Part shown: one piece after another, positions 44,701-54,794 of the stretch
How positions within the stretch are numbered: the first letter of the stretch is position 1
Layout: each line of letters begins with the position of its first letter
NCBI RefSeq assembly: GCF_001050015.1
Contig: NZ_CVTB01000324.1
Location: 1 to 64,000, forward strand
Direction of reading: 5' to 3'
Source of the DNA: Mycolicibacterium malmesburyense
GTDB lineage: Bacteria > Actinomycetota > Actinomycetes > Mycobacteriales > Mycobacteriaceae
DNA: 64,000 nt
Notes under the pieces: generated by a model
The model's input: the letters and a program-made list of their open reading frames with translations, nothing else
Database searches by the model: none
Told to the model about the DNA's origin: nothing
Program-made: the position numbers and the translations under genes

Positions 44701-46140
44701 TTACCGTTCGCCCCGCGCGTTCCACCACGCCAGCAGTTCCTCGACCGCCTCCTCGCGCGACAGCGGTCCGCGGTCGAGGCGCAACTCCTTGAGGTACTGC
44801 CAGGCCTGGCCGACCTGCGGCCCGGCGGGGATGCCGAGGATCTCCATGATCTCGTTGCCGTCGAGGTCCGGCCGCACCCGCGCGAGATCCTCCTTCTCGG
44901 CGAGCTCGGCGATCCGCTGCTCGAGGTCGTCGTAGTTGGCCTGCAGCCGGGCCGCGCGACGCTTGTTGCGCGTGGTGCAGTCGGCGCGCACCAGCTTGTG
45001 CAGCTGCGGCAGCAGCGGGCCGGCGTCGGTCACATAGCGTCGCACCGCCGAATCGGTCCACTTTCCGCCGCCGTAGCCGTGGAACCGTAGGTGCAGGTAC
45101 ACCAGCTGCGACACGTCGTCGATCATCTGTTTGGAGTACTTCAGTGCGCGCAGCCGCTTGCGCGCCATCTTCGCGCCGACCACCTCGTGGTGGTGGAAGC
45201 TGACCCCGCCGTCAGGTTCGTGTTTGCGGGTGGCGGGCTTGCCGATGTCGTGCAGCAGCGCCGCCCAACGCAACACCAGGTCGGGCCCGTCGTCCTCCAG
45301 GTCGATCGCTTGGCGCAGCACGGTCAGCGAATGCCAGTAGACGTCCTTGTGCTGGTGGTGCTCGTCGATCGCCATGCGCATGGCGCCGACTTCGGGCAGC
45401 ACCACATCGCCCATCCCGGACTGCACCATCAGGTCGACGCCCGCGACGGGGTCGGCGCCGAGCAAGAGCTTGTCCAGTTCGGCGGCCACCCGCTCGGCGG
45501 TGATGCGGCCCAGTTGCGGCGCCATCGCCACCATCGCGGTCACCACCCGCGGCGCGACCGTGAACTCCAGTTGTGAGACGAAGCGCGCGGCGCGCAGCAT
45601 GCGCAGCGGATCGTCGCCGAACGACACCTCGGGCGCGGCGGGGGTGTCGAGCACCTTGGCGCGCAGCGCCGCGAGCCCGTCGAGGGGATCGCGGAATTCG
45701 GCGGGTCCGTCGGCGGTGACGCGCACGGCCATCGCGTTGGCCGTGAAGTCGCGTCGCACCAGGTCGTCGTCGAGGTTGTCGCCGAAACGCACCTCGGGAT
45801 TGCGGGAGACCCGGTCGTAGGTGTCGGCGCGAAACGTGGTGATCTCGAGGCGCTTGCCGCCCTTGCCGACGCCGAGGGTGCCGAATTCGATGCCGGTGTC
45901 CCACAGCGCGTCTGCCCAGGGCCGCAGCAACTTCTGCATCTGTTCGGGACGGGCGTCGGTGGTGAAGTCGAGATCGGTCAGCCCGCGACCGAGCAGCGCG
46001 TCGCGGACGCTGCCGCCGACGAGATACAACTCGTGGCCGGCGTCGGCGAACAGCCCGCCGATTCCCCGCAGCACCTCGCCGTGGCGGTTCAGCTCCACTT
46101 GCGCGGTGGCAAGCAGTTCGGCGTCGGTGGAGGGCGGCAC
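44701..46140 (-). CDS. pcnA: CCA tRNA nucleotidyltransferase / poly(A) polymerase family
   Basis: A 479-residue class II nucleotidyltransferase. The head motif YLVGGSVRDALLGRGLTDLDFTTDA carries the GGSVRD and the catalytic Asp-x-Asp. The neck/body follows with EIxTFRADTYDRVSRNPEVRF, LxxxRRDFTANAMAV, and PLRMLRAARFVSQLEF. An HD-like part has LLHDIGKPATRKHEPDGGVSFHHHEVVGA. It adds or repairs the 3' CCA of tRNA. It starts at a GTG at 46,140. Corresponds to Rv3907c; divergent from mutT4. Confidence 0.93.
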   Translation of the reverse strand: MPPSTDAELLATAQVELNRHGEVLRGIGGLFADAGHELYLVGGSVRDALLGRGLTDLDFTTDARPEQMQKLLRPWADALWDTGIEFGTLGVGKGGKRLEITTFRADTYDRVSRNPEVRFGDNLDDDLVRRDFTANAMAVRVTADGPAEFRDPLDGLAALRAKVLDTPAAPEVSFGDDPLRMLRAARFVSQLEFTVAPRVVTAMVAMAPQLGRITAERVAAELDKLLLGADPVAGVDLMVQSGMGDVVLPEVGAMRMAIDEHHQHKDVYWHSLTVLRQAIDLEDDGPDLVLRWAALLHDIGKPATRKHEPDGGVSFHHHEVVGAKMARKRLRALKYSKQMIDDVSQLVYLHLRFHGYGGGKWTDSAVRRYVTDAGPLLPQLHKLVRADCTTRNKRRAARLQANYDDLEQRIAELAEKEDLARVRPDLDGNEIMEILGIPAGPQVGQAWQYLKELRLDRGPLSREEAVEELLAWWNARGER

Positions 46141-46155
46141 GTTCGGACAGCCTAG

Positions 46156-46277
46156 TCAGGCGACGATCAAGCGGCCTCCAGGCCGCGTTGTGGGGGTACC
46201 GCCCACGCCCGGAGGCCGCGTTGGGAGCCGGACGATTCAACCGGGTCAGGCGACGATCAAGCGGCCCCCGGGCCGCG
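46156..46277. repeat. Direct repeats with hairpins upstream of pcnA
   Basis: Two 32-bp copies, 46,156-46,187 and 46,246-46,277, share TCAGGCGACGATCAAGCGGC and then a short inverted repeat (GCGGCCT/AGGCCGC in the first, GCGGCCC/GGGCCGC in the second). The only two differences occur at symmetric positions and preserve the pairing. A third partial copy (AGGCCGCGTTGGGAG) lies at about 46,213. The block occupies the divergent pcnA-mutT4 intergenic region. Confidence 0.75.
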
Positions 46278-46362
46278 GACTCACACAAATGTGCAACGGC
46301 TCTATCACGACCGGTGAGTGCGGCGGGGCACAAAATGCGTGGCAGCTACTATCGCTTGGGTG

Positions 46363-47280
46363 TCGGACGGCGAACAGGCCAAACCACGACGGCGCCGGGG
46401 GCGACGTCGTGGCCGACGCGCGGCGGGTCCTCCCGAGGCCTCGCCCGATCCATCGGCACAAGCACGTAACCGCCCCGTTCCCCAGCCCCGTCCCGGCGAC
46501 CGCACCAACAACGCCGCCGTCAAGAACGACGCCGCCAAGAACGACGGCGTCACCGTCAACGGGAACAAGGCCAGCAAGGGCGGGCAGTCCAAGAAGTCGC
46601 GCCCGCGACGGCCACCGGACCGGCTGCGCACCGTGCACGAGACGTCAGCGGGCGGTCTGGTCATCGACGGTATCGACGGCCCCAAGGAAAGCCAGGTCGC
46701 GGCGCTGATCGGGCGCATCGACCGGCGGGGCCGCATGTTGTGGTCGCTGCCCAAGGGCCACATCGAGATGGGTGAGACGGCCGAACAGACCGCGGTGCGG
46801 GAGGTCGCCGAGGAGACCGGCGTGCAGGGCAGCGTGCTCGCCGCGTTGGGCAGCATCGACTACTGGTTCGTCACCGAGGGCCGCCGCGTGCACAAGACCG
46901 TGCACCACTACCTCATGCGCTTCCTCGACGGAGAGCTCTCCGACGAGGACGTCGAGGTCACCGAGGTCGCGTGGGTGCCGCTGAAGGAGCTGCCGTCGCG
47001 GCTGGCCTACGCCGACGAACGCCGCCTCGCCGAGGTCGCCGGGGAGCTGATCGACACGCTGCACGCTCACGGCCCCTCCGCGCTGCCGCCGCTGCCCCGG
47101 TCCTCGCCGCGGCGCAGACCCCAGACGCATTCGCACGCCCGCAACCGTCGTCCCGACGAACGCGCCCAGCCGTCTCCGGGCGCCGAGCGGTGGGGGCACC
47201 ACCCGCCCGAAGGGCAGGGGGATGAGTGGGGAAAGACGCAGCCCGGCCGCCGGACGAACGGTTGCGGACAGGGATCGTGA
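46363..47280 (+). CDS. mutT4: NUDIX hydrolase MutT4
   Basis: A 305-residue Nudix hydrolase (Rv3908 type). The N-terminal 85 residues are basic and disordered (repeated RRRGRR). Residues about 90-240 are the Nudix fold, with [29 protein letters not shown] carrying the box G-x5-E-x7-REUxEExGU. It hydrolyses nucleoside diphosphate derivatives, possibly oxidised nucleotides. The GTG at 46,363 ([12 protein letters not shown]) corresponds to the known N-terminus; the open frame has 15 extra codons upstream. The C-terminus is a second basic extension. It overlaps the next gene by four bases. Confidence 0.9.
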   Translation, partial: SDGEQAKPRRRRGRRRGRRAAGPPEASPDPSAQARNRPVPQPRPGDRTNNAAVKNDAAKNDGVTVNGNKASKGGQSKKSRPRRPPDRLRTVHETSAGGLVIDGIDGPKESQVAALIGRIDRRGRMLWSLPKGHIEMGETAEQTAVREVAEETGVQGSVLAALGSIDYWFVTEGRRVHKTVHHYLMRFLDGELSDEDVEVTEVAWVPLKELPSRLAYADERRLAEVAGELIDTLHAHGPSALPPLPRSSPRRRPQTHSHARNRRPDERAQPSPGAERWGHHPPEGQGDEWGKTQPGRRTNGCGQGS

Positions 47281-49685
47281 CCGCCGCAGCGCTGCCGCGC
47301 GCGCTGGCCGCGCTGATCGTGCTCGCGCTGAGCGCCCTGCCGGTCCTCGCGGCCGGCCCCGCCACGGGCCAGACCGAGTCGACACCGTTCCTGCAGGTGC
47401 GCGTCGACCGCGTCACCCCCGACGTGGTGACCACCACCAGCGAACCCGTGGTCACCGTCACCGGCGTCGTCCTCAACGTCGGCGACCGGCCGGTGCGCGA
47501 CGTGGTCGTACGACTGGAGGACGCCGCCGCGGTGACCACCTCCGCGGGTCTGCGGACCAACCTCGCCGGCGATGTCGACCAGTTCGAGCCGGTCGGCGAC
47601 TTCGTCCAGCTTTCGCCGGAACTTCCTCGGGGACAGGAGGTTCCGTTCACCCTGTCGTATCCGCTGCGCTCTGCCGACCGGCCGTCGCTGAGCATCGACC
47701 AACCCGGCGTCTACCCGGTGATGGTCAACGTGAACGGCACCCCCGACTACGGCGAGCCCGCCCGCCTCGACGACGCCCGCTTCCTGCTGCCGGTGCTCGG
47801 TGTGCCGCCGGATCCGGGCGCCGACTCCGCCGGCGACGCGGTGACGGCCGTCGAGGCGCCCGACACGTCCAAACCGGTCCCACTGACGCTGCTGTGGCCG
47901 ATCGCCGACCGGCCTCGGTTGGCCGCGGGTGCGCCCGGCGGCACCACCCCGGTCCGGCTGATCGACGACGACCTGGCCGCCTCGCTGGCCGCCGGCGGGC
48001 GCCTGGACACCCTGTTGTCGGCCGTCGAATTCGCCACCAGCCCGCAGGTCGATCCCGACGGACGGGTGCGGGCGGCGACCTGTCTCGCGGTCGATCCGGA
48101 CCTGCTGGTCACCGTCAACGCGATGACGGGCGGCTACGTCGTCAACAACGGCCCCGACGCCGGGCCCGGCACGCCCACCCGCCCCGGCGCCGGGCAGGAC
48201 GCGGCGGTCGCGTGGCTGAACCGGCTCAAGGGGTTGGCGACGGGGATGTGCGTCGCCTCCACCACCTACGCCCAGGCCGACCTCGACGCGCTGCGCCGCG
48301 TCGGCGACCCGGGGCTCAGCCGCATCGCGACCACCTCCGCGGGCGACATCGTCGACCAGATCCTCGGCGTCACCTCGGTCCGCGGCGCCAACCTGATCGG
48401 CGACGGCCCGCTGACCGGGCCTGCGGTCAGCCTGCTCTCCGCCCAGGGCGGCCAGACGGTGGCCATCGCGCCCGCCGAATCGGGCTCCGAGGACGGCACC
48501 GACGCGGGAGGCTCGGACACCACGCCGGTGCGCTTCACCCCGCAGGTCGTCGCGGCACCCTTCGATCCGGCCGTCGGGGCGGCGCTCGCCGGCGCGGGCA
48601 CCGAACCCGTGACCCCGGGCTATCTGGACCCGTCGCTCAAGTTCCCGCTGCAGCAGGATTCTGCGGTGGCCCGGCGCCAGGATGCGCTCGGCGCCCTGCT
48701 GTGGCGCGGGCTCAACCCCGACATCGCCCCGCGCACCCAGATCCTCATGCCGCCGCTGGCGTGGAGCCTCGGACCCGACGACGCGCGTGCCGTGTTCACC
48801 GCCGTGGCCACCGCGATCAATGCCGGGTTGGCCCAGCCGCGTGCGCTGCCCGCGGTCATCGCCGAGACCAGCGCCGTCCCGAACGAAGACATGGCCCCGC
48901 TGCCCGACGATGAGCTCGGCGATCCGGACGCCCGGTTCGACGACGCCGTCGTGTCGGGCATCGCGGGCGTCACGGGGCGGCTGTGGGGGCTGACCGCCGC
49001 GCTGACCACCGACGAACGCACCGGGCTGACCGGATACGGCTACACTGCCCCGCTGCGCGAGGACATGCTGCGGGCGCTGAGCCAGTCGGTGCCGCCGGAC
49101 ACCCGCAACGGCCTTGCGCAACAACGACTCACGACCGTCGGACACACCGTCGACGACATGTTCGGCGCGGTCACCGTCGTCAATCCGGGCGGGTCGTACA
49201 CGCTGGCGACCGAACGCAGCCCGTTACCGCTCGCGTTGCGCAACGACCTGCCCGTGCCGATCCGCGTCCGCCTCGACGTCGACGCGCCGCCGGGGATGAC
49301 GGTCACCGACATGGGCGAGATCGTGCTCCCCCCGGGCTACCTGCCGTTGCGGGTGCCGATCGAGGTGCACGTCACCCAGCGGTTCGCGGTCGACGTCGCG
49401 CTGCGCACGGTCGACGGCCTGCCGCTCGGCGAACCGGTGCGGTTGTCGGTGCACTCCAACGCCTACGGCAAGGTGCTGTTCTTCATCACGCTCTCGGCGG
49501 GCGCGGTCCTGGTTCTGCTGGCCGGCCGTCGCCTGTGGCACCGGTTCCGCGGTCAGCCCGACCCCGCCGACCTCGATCGGCCCGATCCGCTCGAGGTGGC
49601 GCTGCGGTATGACGACGACTCCACCGACGCGCCCCTGAGCCGGGCCGGACGCAAAGGCAGCGCCGGGCGGGACGGTGGCGGATGA
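47277..49685 (+). CDS. Secreted DUF6049-type membrane-anchored protein
   Basis: An 802-residue protein (Rv3909 type), probably of the DUF6049 family. A signal/anchor ([17 protein letters not shown], about residues 9-25) leads to a long extracytoplasmic region with Ig-like N-terminal part, and a C-terminal transmembrane segment [16 protein letters not shown] (about residues 740-756) followed by a short cytoplasmic tail. The GTG at 47,277 overlaps the mutT4 stop (GTGA); an in-frame GTG at 47,226 adds 17 residues. Its stop overlaps the murJ ATG (ATGA). Conserved linkage with murJ suggests a role with the envelope flippase. Confidence 0.85.
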   Translation: MTAAALPRALAALIVLALSALPVLAAGPATGQTESTPFLQVRVDRVTPDVVTTTSEPVVTVTGVVLNVGDRPVRDVVVRLEDAAAVTTSAGLRTNLAGDVDQFEPVGDFVQLSPELPRGQEVPFTLSYPLRSADRPSLSIDQPGVYPVMVNVNGTPDYGEPARLDDARFLLPVLGVPPDPGADSAGDAVTAVEAPDTSKPVPLTLLWPIADRPRLAAGAPGGTTPVRLIDDDLAASLAAGGRLDTLLSAVEFATSPQVDPDGRVRAATCLAVDPDLLVTVNAMTGGYVVNNGPDAGPGTPTRPGAGQDAAVAWLNRLKGLATGMCVASTTYAQADLDALRRVGDPGLSRIATTSAGDIVDQILGVTSVRGANLIGDGPLTGPAVSLLSAQGGQTVAIAPAESGSEDGTDAGGSDTTPVRFTPQVVAAPFDPAVGAALAGAGTEPVTPGYLDPSLKFPLQQDSAVARRQDALGALLWRGLNPDIAPRTQILMPPLAWSLGPDDARAVFTAVATAINAGLAQPRALPAVIAETSAVPNEDMAPLPDDELGDPDARFDDAVVSGIAGVTGRLWGLTAALTTDERTGLTGYGYTAPLREDMLRALSQSVPPDTRNGLAQQRLTTVGHTVDDMFGAVTVVNPGGSYTLATERSPLPLALRNDLPVPIRVRLDVDAPPGMTVTDMGEIVLPPGYLPLRVPIEVHVTQRFAVDVALRTVDGLPLGEPVRLSVHSNAYGKVLFFITLSAGAVLVLLAGRRLWHRFRGQPDPADLDRPDPLEVALRYDDDSTDAPLSRAGRKGSAGRDGGG

Positions 49686-52600
49686 ACGCCCCCGGGCCAC
49701 GGCCGCACCCGCCGGCGCCGTCACCGCGGCGAGCACCGCCGGTCGGCCAGGTCCCCCCTCCCCCACCACGCCGGCCACGACGCGAACCCCCGCCCCGGCT
49801 CCGCCGCGGGCCGGCCCCCCGGCGCCGGGCCGGACGCGAGGAACTGTCCGACGCCGCGGTGGTCTCGCGTTCGTGGGGCATGGCGATCGCGACACTGGTC
49901 AGCCGGCTCACCGGGTTCGCCCGCATCGTGCTGCTCGCGACCATCCTCGGCGCGGCGCTCACGAGCGCCTTCTCGGTGGCCTACCAGTTGCCGAACCTGA
50001 TCGCGGCCCTGGTCCTCGAGGCGACCTTCACCGCGATCTTCGTGCCGGTGCTGGCGCGCGCCGAACGCGACGATCCCGACAACGGAACGGCGTTCATCCG
50101 CCGACTGGTCACCCTGACGACGACGCTGTTGCTGATCATCACCGCGCTGTCGGTGGCGTCGGCGCCGATGCTCGTCGACCTCATGCTCGGCGGTGATCCG
50201 GAGGTCAACCGCGACCTCACCACCGCCTTCGCGTATCTGCTGCTGCCCCAGGTGCTGTTCTACGGGTTGTCGTCGGTGTTCATGGCAATCCTCAACACGC
50301 GCAACGTGTTCGGGCCCCCGGCGTGGGCACCGGTGTGCAACAACCTGGTCGCGATCCTGACCCTGGTTGCGTATCTCATCGTCCCGGGAGAACTCTCGGT
50401 CGACCCGGTCCGGATGGGCAACGCGAAGCTCCTCGTGCTGGGCATCGGCATGACCCTCGGGACGGTGACCCAGGTGCTGGTGCTGCTGGTGGCGATCCGC
50501 CGCGAACGCATCAGCCTTCGCCCGCTGTGGGGCATCGACGAACGGATGAAGCAGTTCGGCGCCATGGCGGCGGCGATGGTGCTGTACGTCTTGATCAGCC
50601 AGGTCGGGTTGATCGTCGGTAACCGGATCGCCAGTGGCGCCGCGGCTTCCGGGCCCGCGATCTACAACTACACGTGGCTGGTGCTGCAGTTGCCGTTCGG
50701 CATGATCGGCGTGACGGTGCTGACCGTGGTGATGCCGCGACTGAGCCGCAACGCCGCCTCCAACGATCTGCGCGCGGTGCTCGCCGACCTTTCGCTGGCG
50801 ACCCGGCTGACGATGGTGACGCTCATCCCGATCGTGGCGCTGATGACGGTCGGCGGCCCGGCGATCGGCAGCGCGTTGTTCGCCTACGGCAACTTCGGCG
50901 AGGTCGACGCCAACTACCTGGGCATGGCGATCACCCTGTCGGCCTTCACGTTGATCCCCTATGCGCTTGTGCTGCTTCAACTTCGGGTGTTCTACGCGCG
51001 GCAACAGCCGTGGACACCGATCCTGCTGATCGTCGTCATCACGACCGTCAAGATCATCGCCTCGCTCATCGCGCCGCATCTCACCGACGACCCCGATCTG
51101 GTGGCCGGCTATCTCGGCACGGCCAACGGGCTGGGCTTCGTCGCCGGTGCGGTGGTCGGTTACTTCCTGTTGCGCGCGAACCTCGATCCGCCCGGCGGCC
51201 GGTTGCTCGACCTGCAGGTGGTGCGCACCGTGCTGGTCACCATCGCCGCCGCGTTGCTCGCCGCGATGGCCGGCCAGGTGGCCGACCAGTTGTTCGGTCT
51301 GGAGTCGCTGACACGGGACTGGGGCGGCGGCGGCTCGCTGCTGCGTCTGGCGGTGCTCGGCTTGATCATGGTGCCCGTCATCGTCGGGGTCCTGCTCGGC
51401 GCCCGCGTACCGGAGGCCGAGGCCGCGCTCGCGGCGGTCCGCCGCCGCCTCGGGTCCCGCGCCGCCCCCGCTCCCAGGCGTGGAGCGGTTGCTGCCGGGG
51501 CCGCCGACCGGCCACGGGCGCGCGCCTCACTCACGTACCCTGATCAGAGGAGTTCGTCCGGGCCAGGGCGTCGGCACCACCCGCCGAGCGTCCGGCGCGG
51601 ACCACCTGACCCCGTTGCCAGGGACCGGATGCGGAAAGGACCAGCGGTGAGCGACGAACCCGCAGGCGGCTCCGCGCCCACACCCGACACCACCGCCACC
51701 ACCAAGCTCCCGAGCGGTCAACCCGACGTCGTCGCCGACGACCTGCAGCCCGACGTGCCCGACCACGGCGAGACCACCGAGTTCGCCGCCGAGAACGGCA
51801 CGACACGGCTCCCGGTGTCGGGCCGGCCGCCGTCCGACTACGGCGGCGACCCCAGCCGCGAGCCCCTCGCCTTCGACGCACCGCGCGAACCGGCCATCGA
51901 GGCCGCAACCTCCGACGCGGACGTCCACCTCATCCCCGGGGCGATGGTCGGCGCCGGCCGCTACCGCCTGCTCGTGTTCCACGGCGGGCCGCCCAACCTG
52001 CAGTTCTGGCAGGCACTCGACACGGCCCTCGACCGCCAGGTGGCGCTCACGTTCGTCGATCCCGACAACACCCTGCCCGACGAGACGCTGCGCGAGATCC
52101 TGACCCGCACCCGCAAGCTGAGCAGCATCGACATGCCCGGCGTCGCGCGGGTGCTCGACGTGGTCAACACCGGATCGGGCGGGCTGGTGGTCTCGGAGTG
52201 GATCCGCGGCGGCTCGCTGACCGAGGTCGCCGACACCTCGCCGTCTCCGGTCGGCGGGGCCAGGGCGATGCAGTCGCTGGCCGCGGCCGCGGAAGCCGCG
52301 CACCGGGCGGGGGTCGCCCTGTCGATCGACCATCCGGGCCGCGTCCGCGTCAGCATCGAGGGCGACGTCGCGCTGGCGTTCCCGGCGACGCTGCCCGATG
52401 CGACACCCGAGGACGACATCCGCGGGATCGGGGCGGCGCTGTACGCGCTGCTGGTCAACCGGTGGCCGCTACCCGAACACGGCGTGCGCAGCGGCTTGGC
52501 TCCCGCCGACCTGGACCCGGCCGGCCAACCGGTCGAACCCCGCGCCGTCGACCGCCAAATTCCGTTCCAGATCTCGGCCGCCGCCGCACGCGCCGTCCAG

Positions 52601-53389
52601 GAGGGCGGCGGCATCCGCAGCGCGCCGACCCTGCTGAACCTGCTGCAGCAGGCCACGGCGATCGCCGACCGCACCGAGCTCATCTCCCCCGTCGACGAGC
52701 CCGACCGCCCCGTCGCCGCGGGTATCGGTGCCGCCGACGACCCGGAGACGGCGGCGCGTCGCCGCAAGGCCCTGATGATCGGGCTCGGCGTCGGCGGCGC
52801 CATCGTCGTGGTCGCGCTGGTCGTGCTGGCGACCGTGTTGAGCCGGATCTTCGGCGACGTCGGCGACGGCCTCGGCGGCGACCGGCTCGGCCTCAACGAC
52901 CCGACCACCACCGAACAGGCCGAGGGCGGCGGCAGCGGCGATGTCGTGAAACCGACTGCGGTGACGGTCTTTTCGCCCGAGGGTGAGGCCGACGCCCCGT
53001 CGGATGCCGGTAAGGCGATCGACGGCGACAAGTCCACGGTGTGGCCGATCGACACCTATACCGACCCGGTGCCCTTCCCGAACTTCAAGAACGGCGTCGG
53101 GCTGATGCTGCAGCTGCCGCAGCCGACCACGGTGGGTGAGGTCGACATCGATCTCAACAGCACGGGCACGGCGGTGGAGATCCGCTCGGCGCAGTCGCCG
53201 ACGCCGTCGTCGCTGACCGACACCACCGTGCTGACGCCGGCCACCCAGCTCAAGTCGGGAAACAACACCATCAAAGTGGAGAACGCCTCGCCGACGTCGA
53301 ATCTGCTGGTCTGGGTGTCGACGCTCGGCCGGGTCAACGGCCAGAGCCGCTCCGACATCGCCGAGATCACCGTCAGGTCGGCGTCCTGA
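49682..53389 (+). CDS. murJ: Lipid II flippase MurJ fused to pseudokinase
   Basis: A 1235-residue protein (Rv3910/MviN type). After a Pro/Arg-rich cytoplasmic head, about residues 60-590 form the MurJ flippase with 14 transmembrane helices (SRLTGFARIVLLATILG, AYQLPNLIAALVLEATFTAI). A basic linker leads to a kinase-like domain, about 755-990, lacking the catalytic Lys, HRD and DFG residues (VALTFVDP; HRAGVALSIDHPG). A transmembrane helix (GLGVGGAIVVVALVVLATVL, about 1030) precedes an extracytoplasmic beta domain. In mycobacteria the phosphorylated pseudokinase recruits FhaA and limits peptidoglycan synthesis. It overlaps its upstream gene. Confidence 0.93.
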   Translation: MNAPGPRPHPPAPSPRRAPPVGQVPPPPPRRPRREPPPRLRRGPAPRRRAGREELSDAAVVSRSWGMAIATLVSRLTGFARIVLLATILGAALTSAFSVAYQLPNLIAALVLEATFTAIFVPVLARAERDDPDNGTAFIRRLVTLTTTLLLIITALSVASAPMLVDLMLGGDPEVNRDLTTAFAYLLLPQVLFYGLSSVFMAILNTRNVFGPPAWAPVCNNLVAILTLVAYLIVPGELSVDPVRMGNAKLLVLGIGMTLGTVTQVLVLLVAIRRERISLRPLWGIDERMKQFGAMAAAMVLYVLISQVGLIVGNRIASGAAASGPAIYNYTWLVLQLPFGMIGVTVLTVVMPRLSRNAASNDLRAVLADLSLATRLTMVTLIPIVALMTVGGPAIGSALFAYGNFGEVDANYLGMAITLSAFTLIPYALVLLQLRVFYARQQPWTPILLIVVITTVKIIASLIAPHLTDDPDLVAGYLGTANGLGFVAGAVVGYFLLRANLDPPGGRLLDLQVVRTVLVTIAAALLAAMAGQVADQLFGLESLTRDWGGGGSLLRLAVLGLIMVPVIVGVLLGARVPEAEAALAAVRRRLGSRAAPAPRRGAVAAGAADRPRARASLTYPDQRSSSGPGRRHHPPSVRRGPPDPVARDRMRKGPAVSDEPAGGSAPTPDTTATTKLPSGQPDVVADDLQPDVPDHGETTEFAAENGTTRLPVSGRPPSDYGGDPSREPLAFDAPREPAIEAATSDADVHLIPGAMVGAGRYRLLVFHGGPPNLQFWQALDTALDRQVALTFVDPDNTLPDETLREILTRTRKLSSIDMPGVARVLDVVNTGSGGLVVSEWIRGGSLTEVADTSPSPVGGARAMQSLAAAAEAAHRAGVALSIDHPGRVRVSIEGDVALAFPATLPDATPEDDIRGIGAALYALLVNRWPLPEHGVRSGLAPADLDPAGQPVEPRAVDRQIPFQISAAAARAVQEGGGIRSAPTLLNLLQQATAIADRTELISPVDEPDRPVAAGIGAADDPETAARRRKALMIGLGVGGAIVVVALVVLATVLSRIFGDVGDGLGGDRLGLNDPTTTEQAEGGGSGDVVKPTAVTVFSPEGEADAPSDAGKAIDGDKSTVWPIDTYTDPVPFPNFKNGVGLMLQLPQPTTVGEVDIDLNSTGTAVEIRSAQSPTPSSLTDTTVLTPATQLKSGNNTIKVENASPTSNLLVWVSTLGRVNGQSRSDIAEITVRSAS

Positions 53390-53455
53390 CCCGTTCATCC
53401 CCAGCCCGGCAAAGATGTGTCGGGAGGCACCCGCGTGGCCGTTTAGTGTTCGGCT

Positions 53456-54031
53456 GTGGGGACGTTCGGGGGGCAGTCCGGCCGACAACGCAGTGACGCG
53501 GAGCTGCTCGCCGCACATGTCGCGGGCGACCGGTACGCGTTCGAGGAGCTGTTCTACCGCCACCACCGGCAGCTTTACCGCATCGCCAGGATCACCAGCC
53601 GCAACCCCGACGACGCGGCCGACGCGCTGCAGGACGCCATGCTCAAGGCGCACCGCCGCGCGCCCGCCTTCCGGTACGACTCCGCGGTGAGCAGCTGGTT
53701 GCACCGCATCGTCGTCAATGCCTGCCTGGATCGACTGCGGCGCAACAAGATCCGCGCCGCCGACGCGCTGTCCGACGACATCGGGCACGTCGGCGACCCC
53801 GCCTCCCACGTCGACACCGCGATCGTCGTCGAGCGGGCCCTGATGCGGCTGCCCGTCGAACAGCGCGCCGCCGTGGTCGCGGTCGACATGCAGGGTTATT
53901 CGGTGGCCGAGACCGCCCGCATGCTCGGCGTGGCCGAAGGCACCGTCAAGAGCCGATGCTCCCGCGCCAGGGCCAAGCTGGCCGAGGCACTCGATTTCTT
54001 CGACGCACCGACCGCGGCGTCGACCGATTGA
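53456..54031 (+). CDS. sigM: ECF sigma factor SigM
   Basis: A 191-residue extracytoplasmic-function sigma factor. Region 2 has ELLAAHVAGDRYAFEELFYR and NPDDAADALQDAMLKAHRR with the -10-recognition helix; region 4 has LMRLPVEQRAAVVAVDMQG and AETARMLGVAEGTVKSRCSR, the -35 HTH. In M. tuberculosis SigM controls secreted ESX-type proteins and is restrained by the adjacent anti-sigma factor. The GTG at 53,456 begins the protein; a few extra N-terminal residues are possible. It is 57 bp before the anti-sigma gene. Confidence 0.92.
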   Translation: MGTFGGQSGRQRSDAELLAAHVAGDRYAFEELFYRHHRQLYRIARITSRNPDDAADALQDAMLKAHRRAPAFRYDSAVSSWLHRIVVNACLDRLRRNKIRAADALSDDIGHVGDPASHVDTAIVVERALMRLPVEQRAAVVAVDMQGYSVAETARMLGVAEGTVKSRCSRARAKLAEALDFFDAPTAASTD

Positions 54032-54088
54032 GCGGAACCGTCGGCACATCCACCGCGTCTTATGTGTCGTGGTGGAAACTGGCTAGCG

Positions 54089-54700
54089 ATGCAGACCGGA
54101 ACGGACGACGGCTCGGATGGGCAGGTCGAGCGGGTGCGCCGCGGGCTGGAACGGTTGGCGCACGACGAGGCGTCCGCGCCGGACGTGCCCGCCGGCGTCG
54201 CCGAGCGCATCGGTGCAGCGCTGCGGTCGGCGCGCGCACCCGGACACGCCGTCGAACGGCCGCGCCTGCGCCACGTCCACGTGCTCGGGCTGGTGTTCGG
54301 CCTGGTCGCGGCCGTGGCGGGGGTGGTCATCGGGACCTCGATGCTGATGCGCGAGCCCACCCCGCGGTTCTCCCAGCCCGGTCTCACCGCCGAGCGCATC
54401 ACGGTGGCCCGGCCCTCGGTCCCGCTGACCGGCCCGCAGCTGGTCGGGTTGCTCGCGACGCCGCCCGAATACGGCCCGCTGTCGGATCCTGATCGCCGCG
54501 CCGCCTGCCTGGAGGGGCTCGGCCGCTCCGCCACCACGCCCGTCCTCGGCGCCGAGGCCGTCGACATGGGCGGTCGTCCGGCGGTGGTGCTGCTGTTGCC
54601 CGGGCAGGCCGCCGACGACGTGGTCGCCGTCGTCGTCGACGCGGGGTGCCGCGCGGCTCACAGTGGGCTGCTGGCCGAAACGGTGGTCAAACGACCGTAG
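54089..54700 (+). CDS. rsmA: Anti-SigM factor (Rv3912 type)
   Basis: A 203-residue single-pass membrane protein. The N-terminal cytoplasmic part (about residues 1-70, with [22 protein letters not shown]) resembles an anti-sigma domain; one hydrophobic segment follows ([20 protein letters not shown]). The extracytoplasmic tail is about 110 residues. It should sequester SigM at the membrane until released by a signal, and its position right after sigM supports this. The ATG at 54,089 is preferred to an upstream in-frame ATG at 54,062. I see no zinc-binding HxxxCxxC motif. Confidence 0.83.
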   Translation: MQTGTDDGSDGQVERVRRGLERLAHDEASAPDVPAGVAERIGAALRSARAPGHAVERPRLRHVHVLGLVFGLVAAVAGVVIGTSMLMREPTPRFSQPGLTAERITVARPSVPLTGPQLVGLLATPPEYGPLSDPDRRAACLEGLGRSATTPVLGAEAVDMGGRPAVVLLLPGQAADDVVAVVVDAGCRAAHSGLLAETVVKRP

Positions 54701-54730
54701 TCTGTCCCCCGAGGTTGTTCGGAATGGCCG

Positions 54731-54757
54731 GGGAACACCACCGCCTACGCTGGTGTT
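54731..54757 (+). promoter_or_regulatory. SigH/ECF-like promoter of trxB-trxA
   Basis: GGGAACA at 54,731-54,737 and TGTT at 54,754-54,757 are separated by 16 bases, close to the GGAAC/GTT pattern of oxidative-stress ECF sigma factors in mycobacteria. ACACCA/TGGTGT around it also form an inverted repeat. The trxB2-trxC operon of M. tuberculosis is known to depend on SigH. The assignment to this exact spot is by pattern only. Confidence 0.5.
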
Positions 54758-54794
54758 TATACCGGTGCCGCAAACAAGCGGCGGAAAGGCGCTC

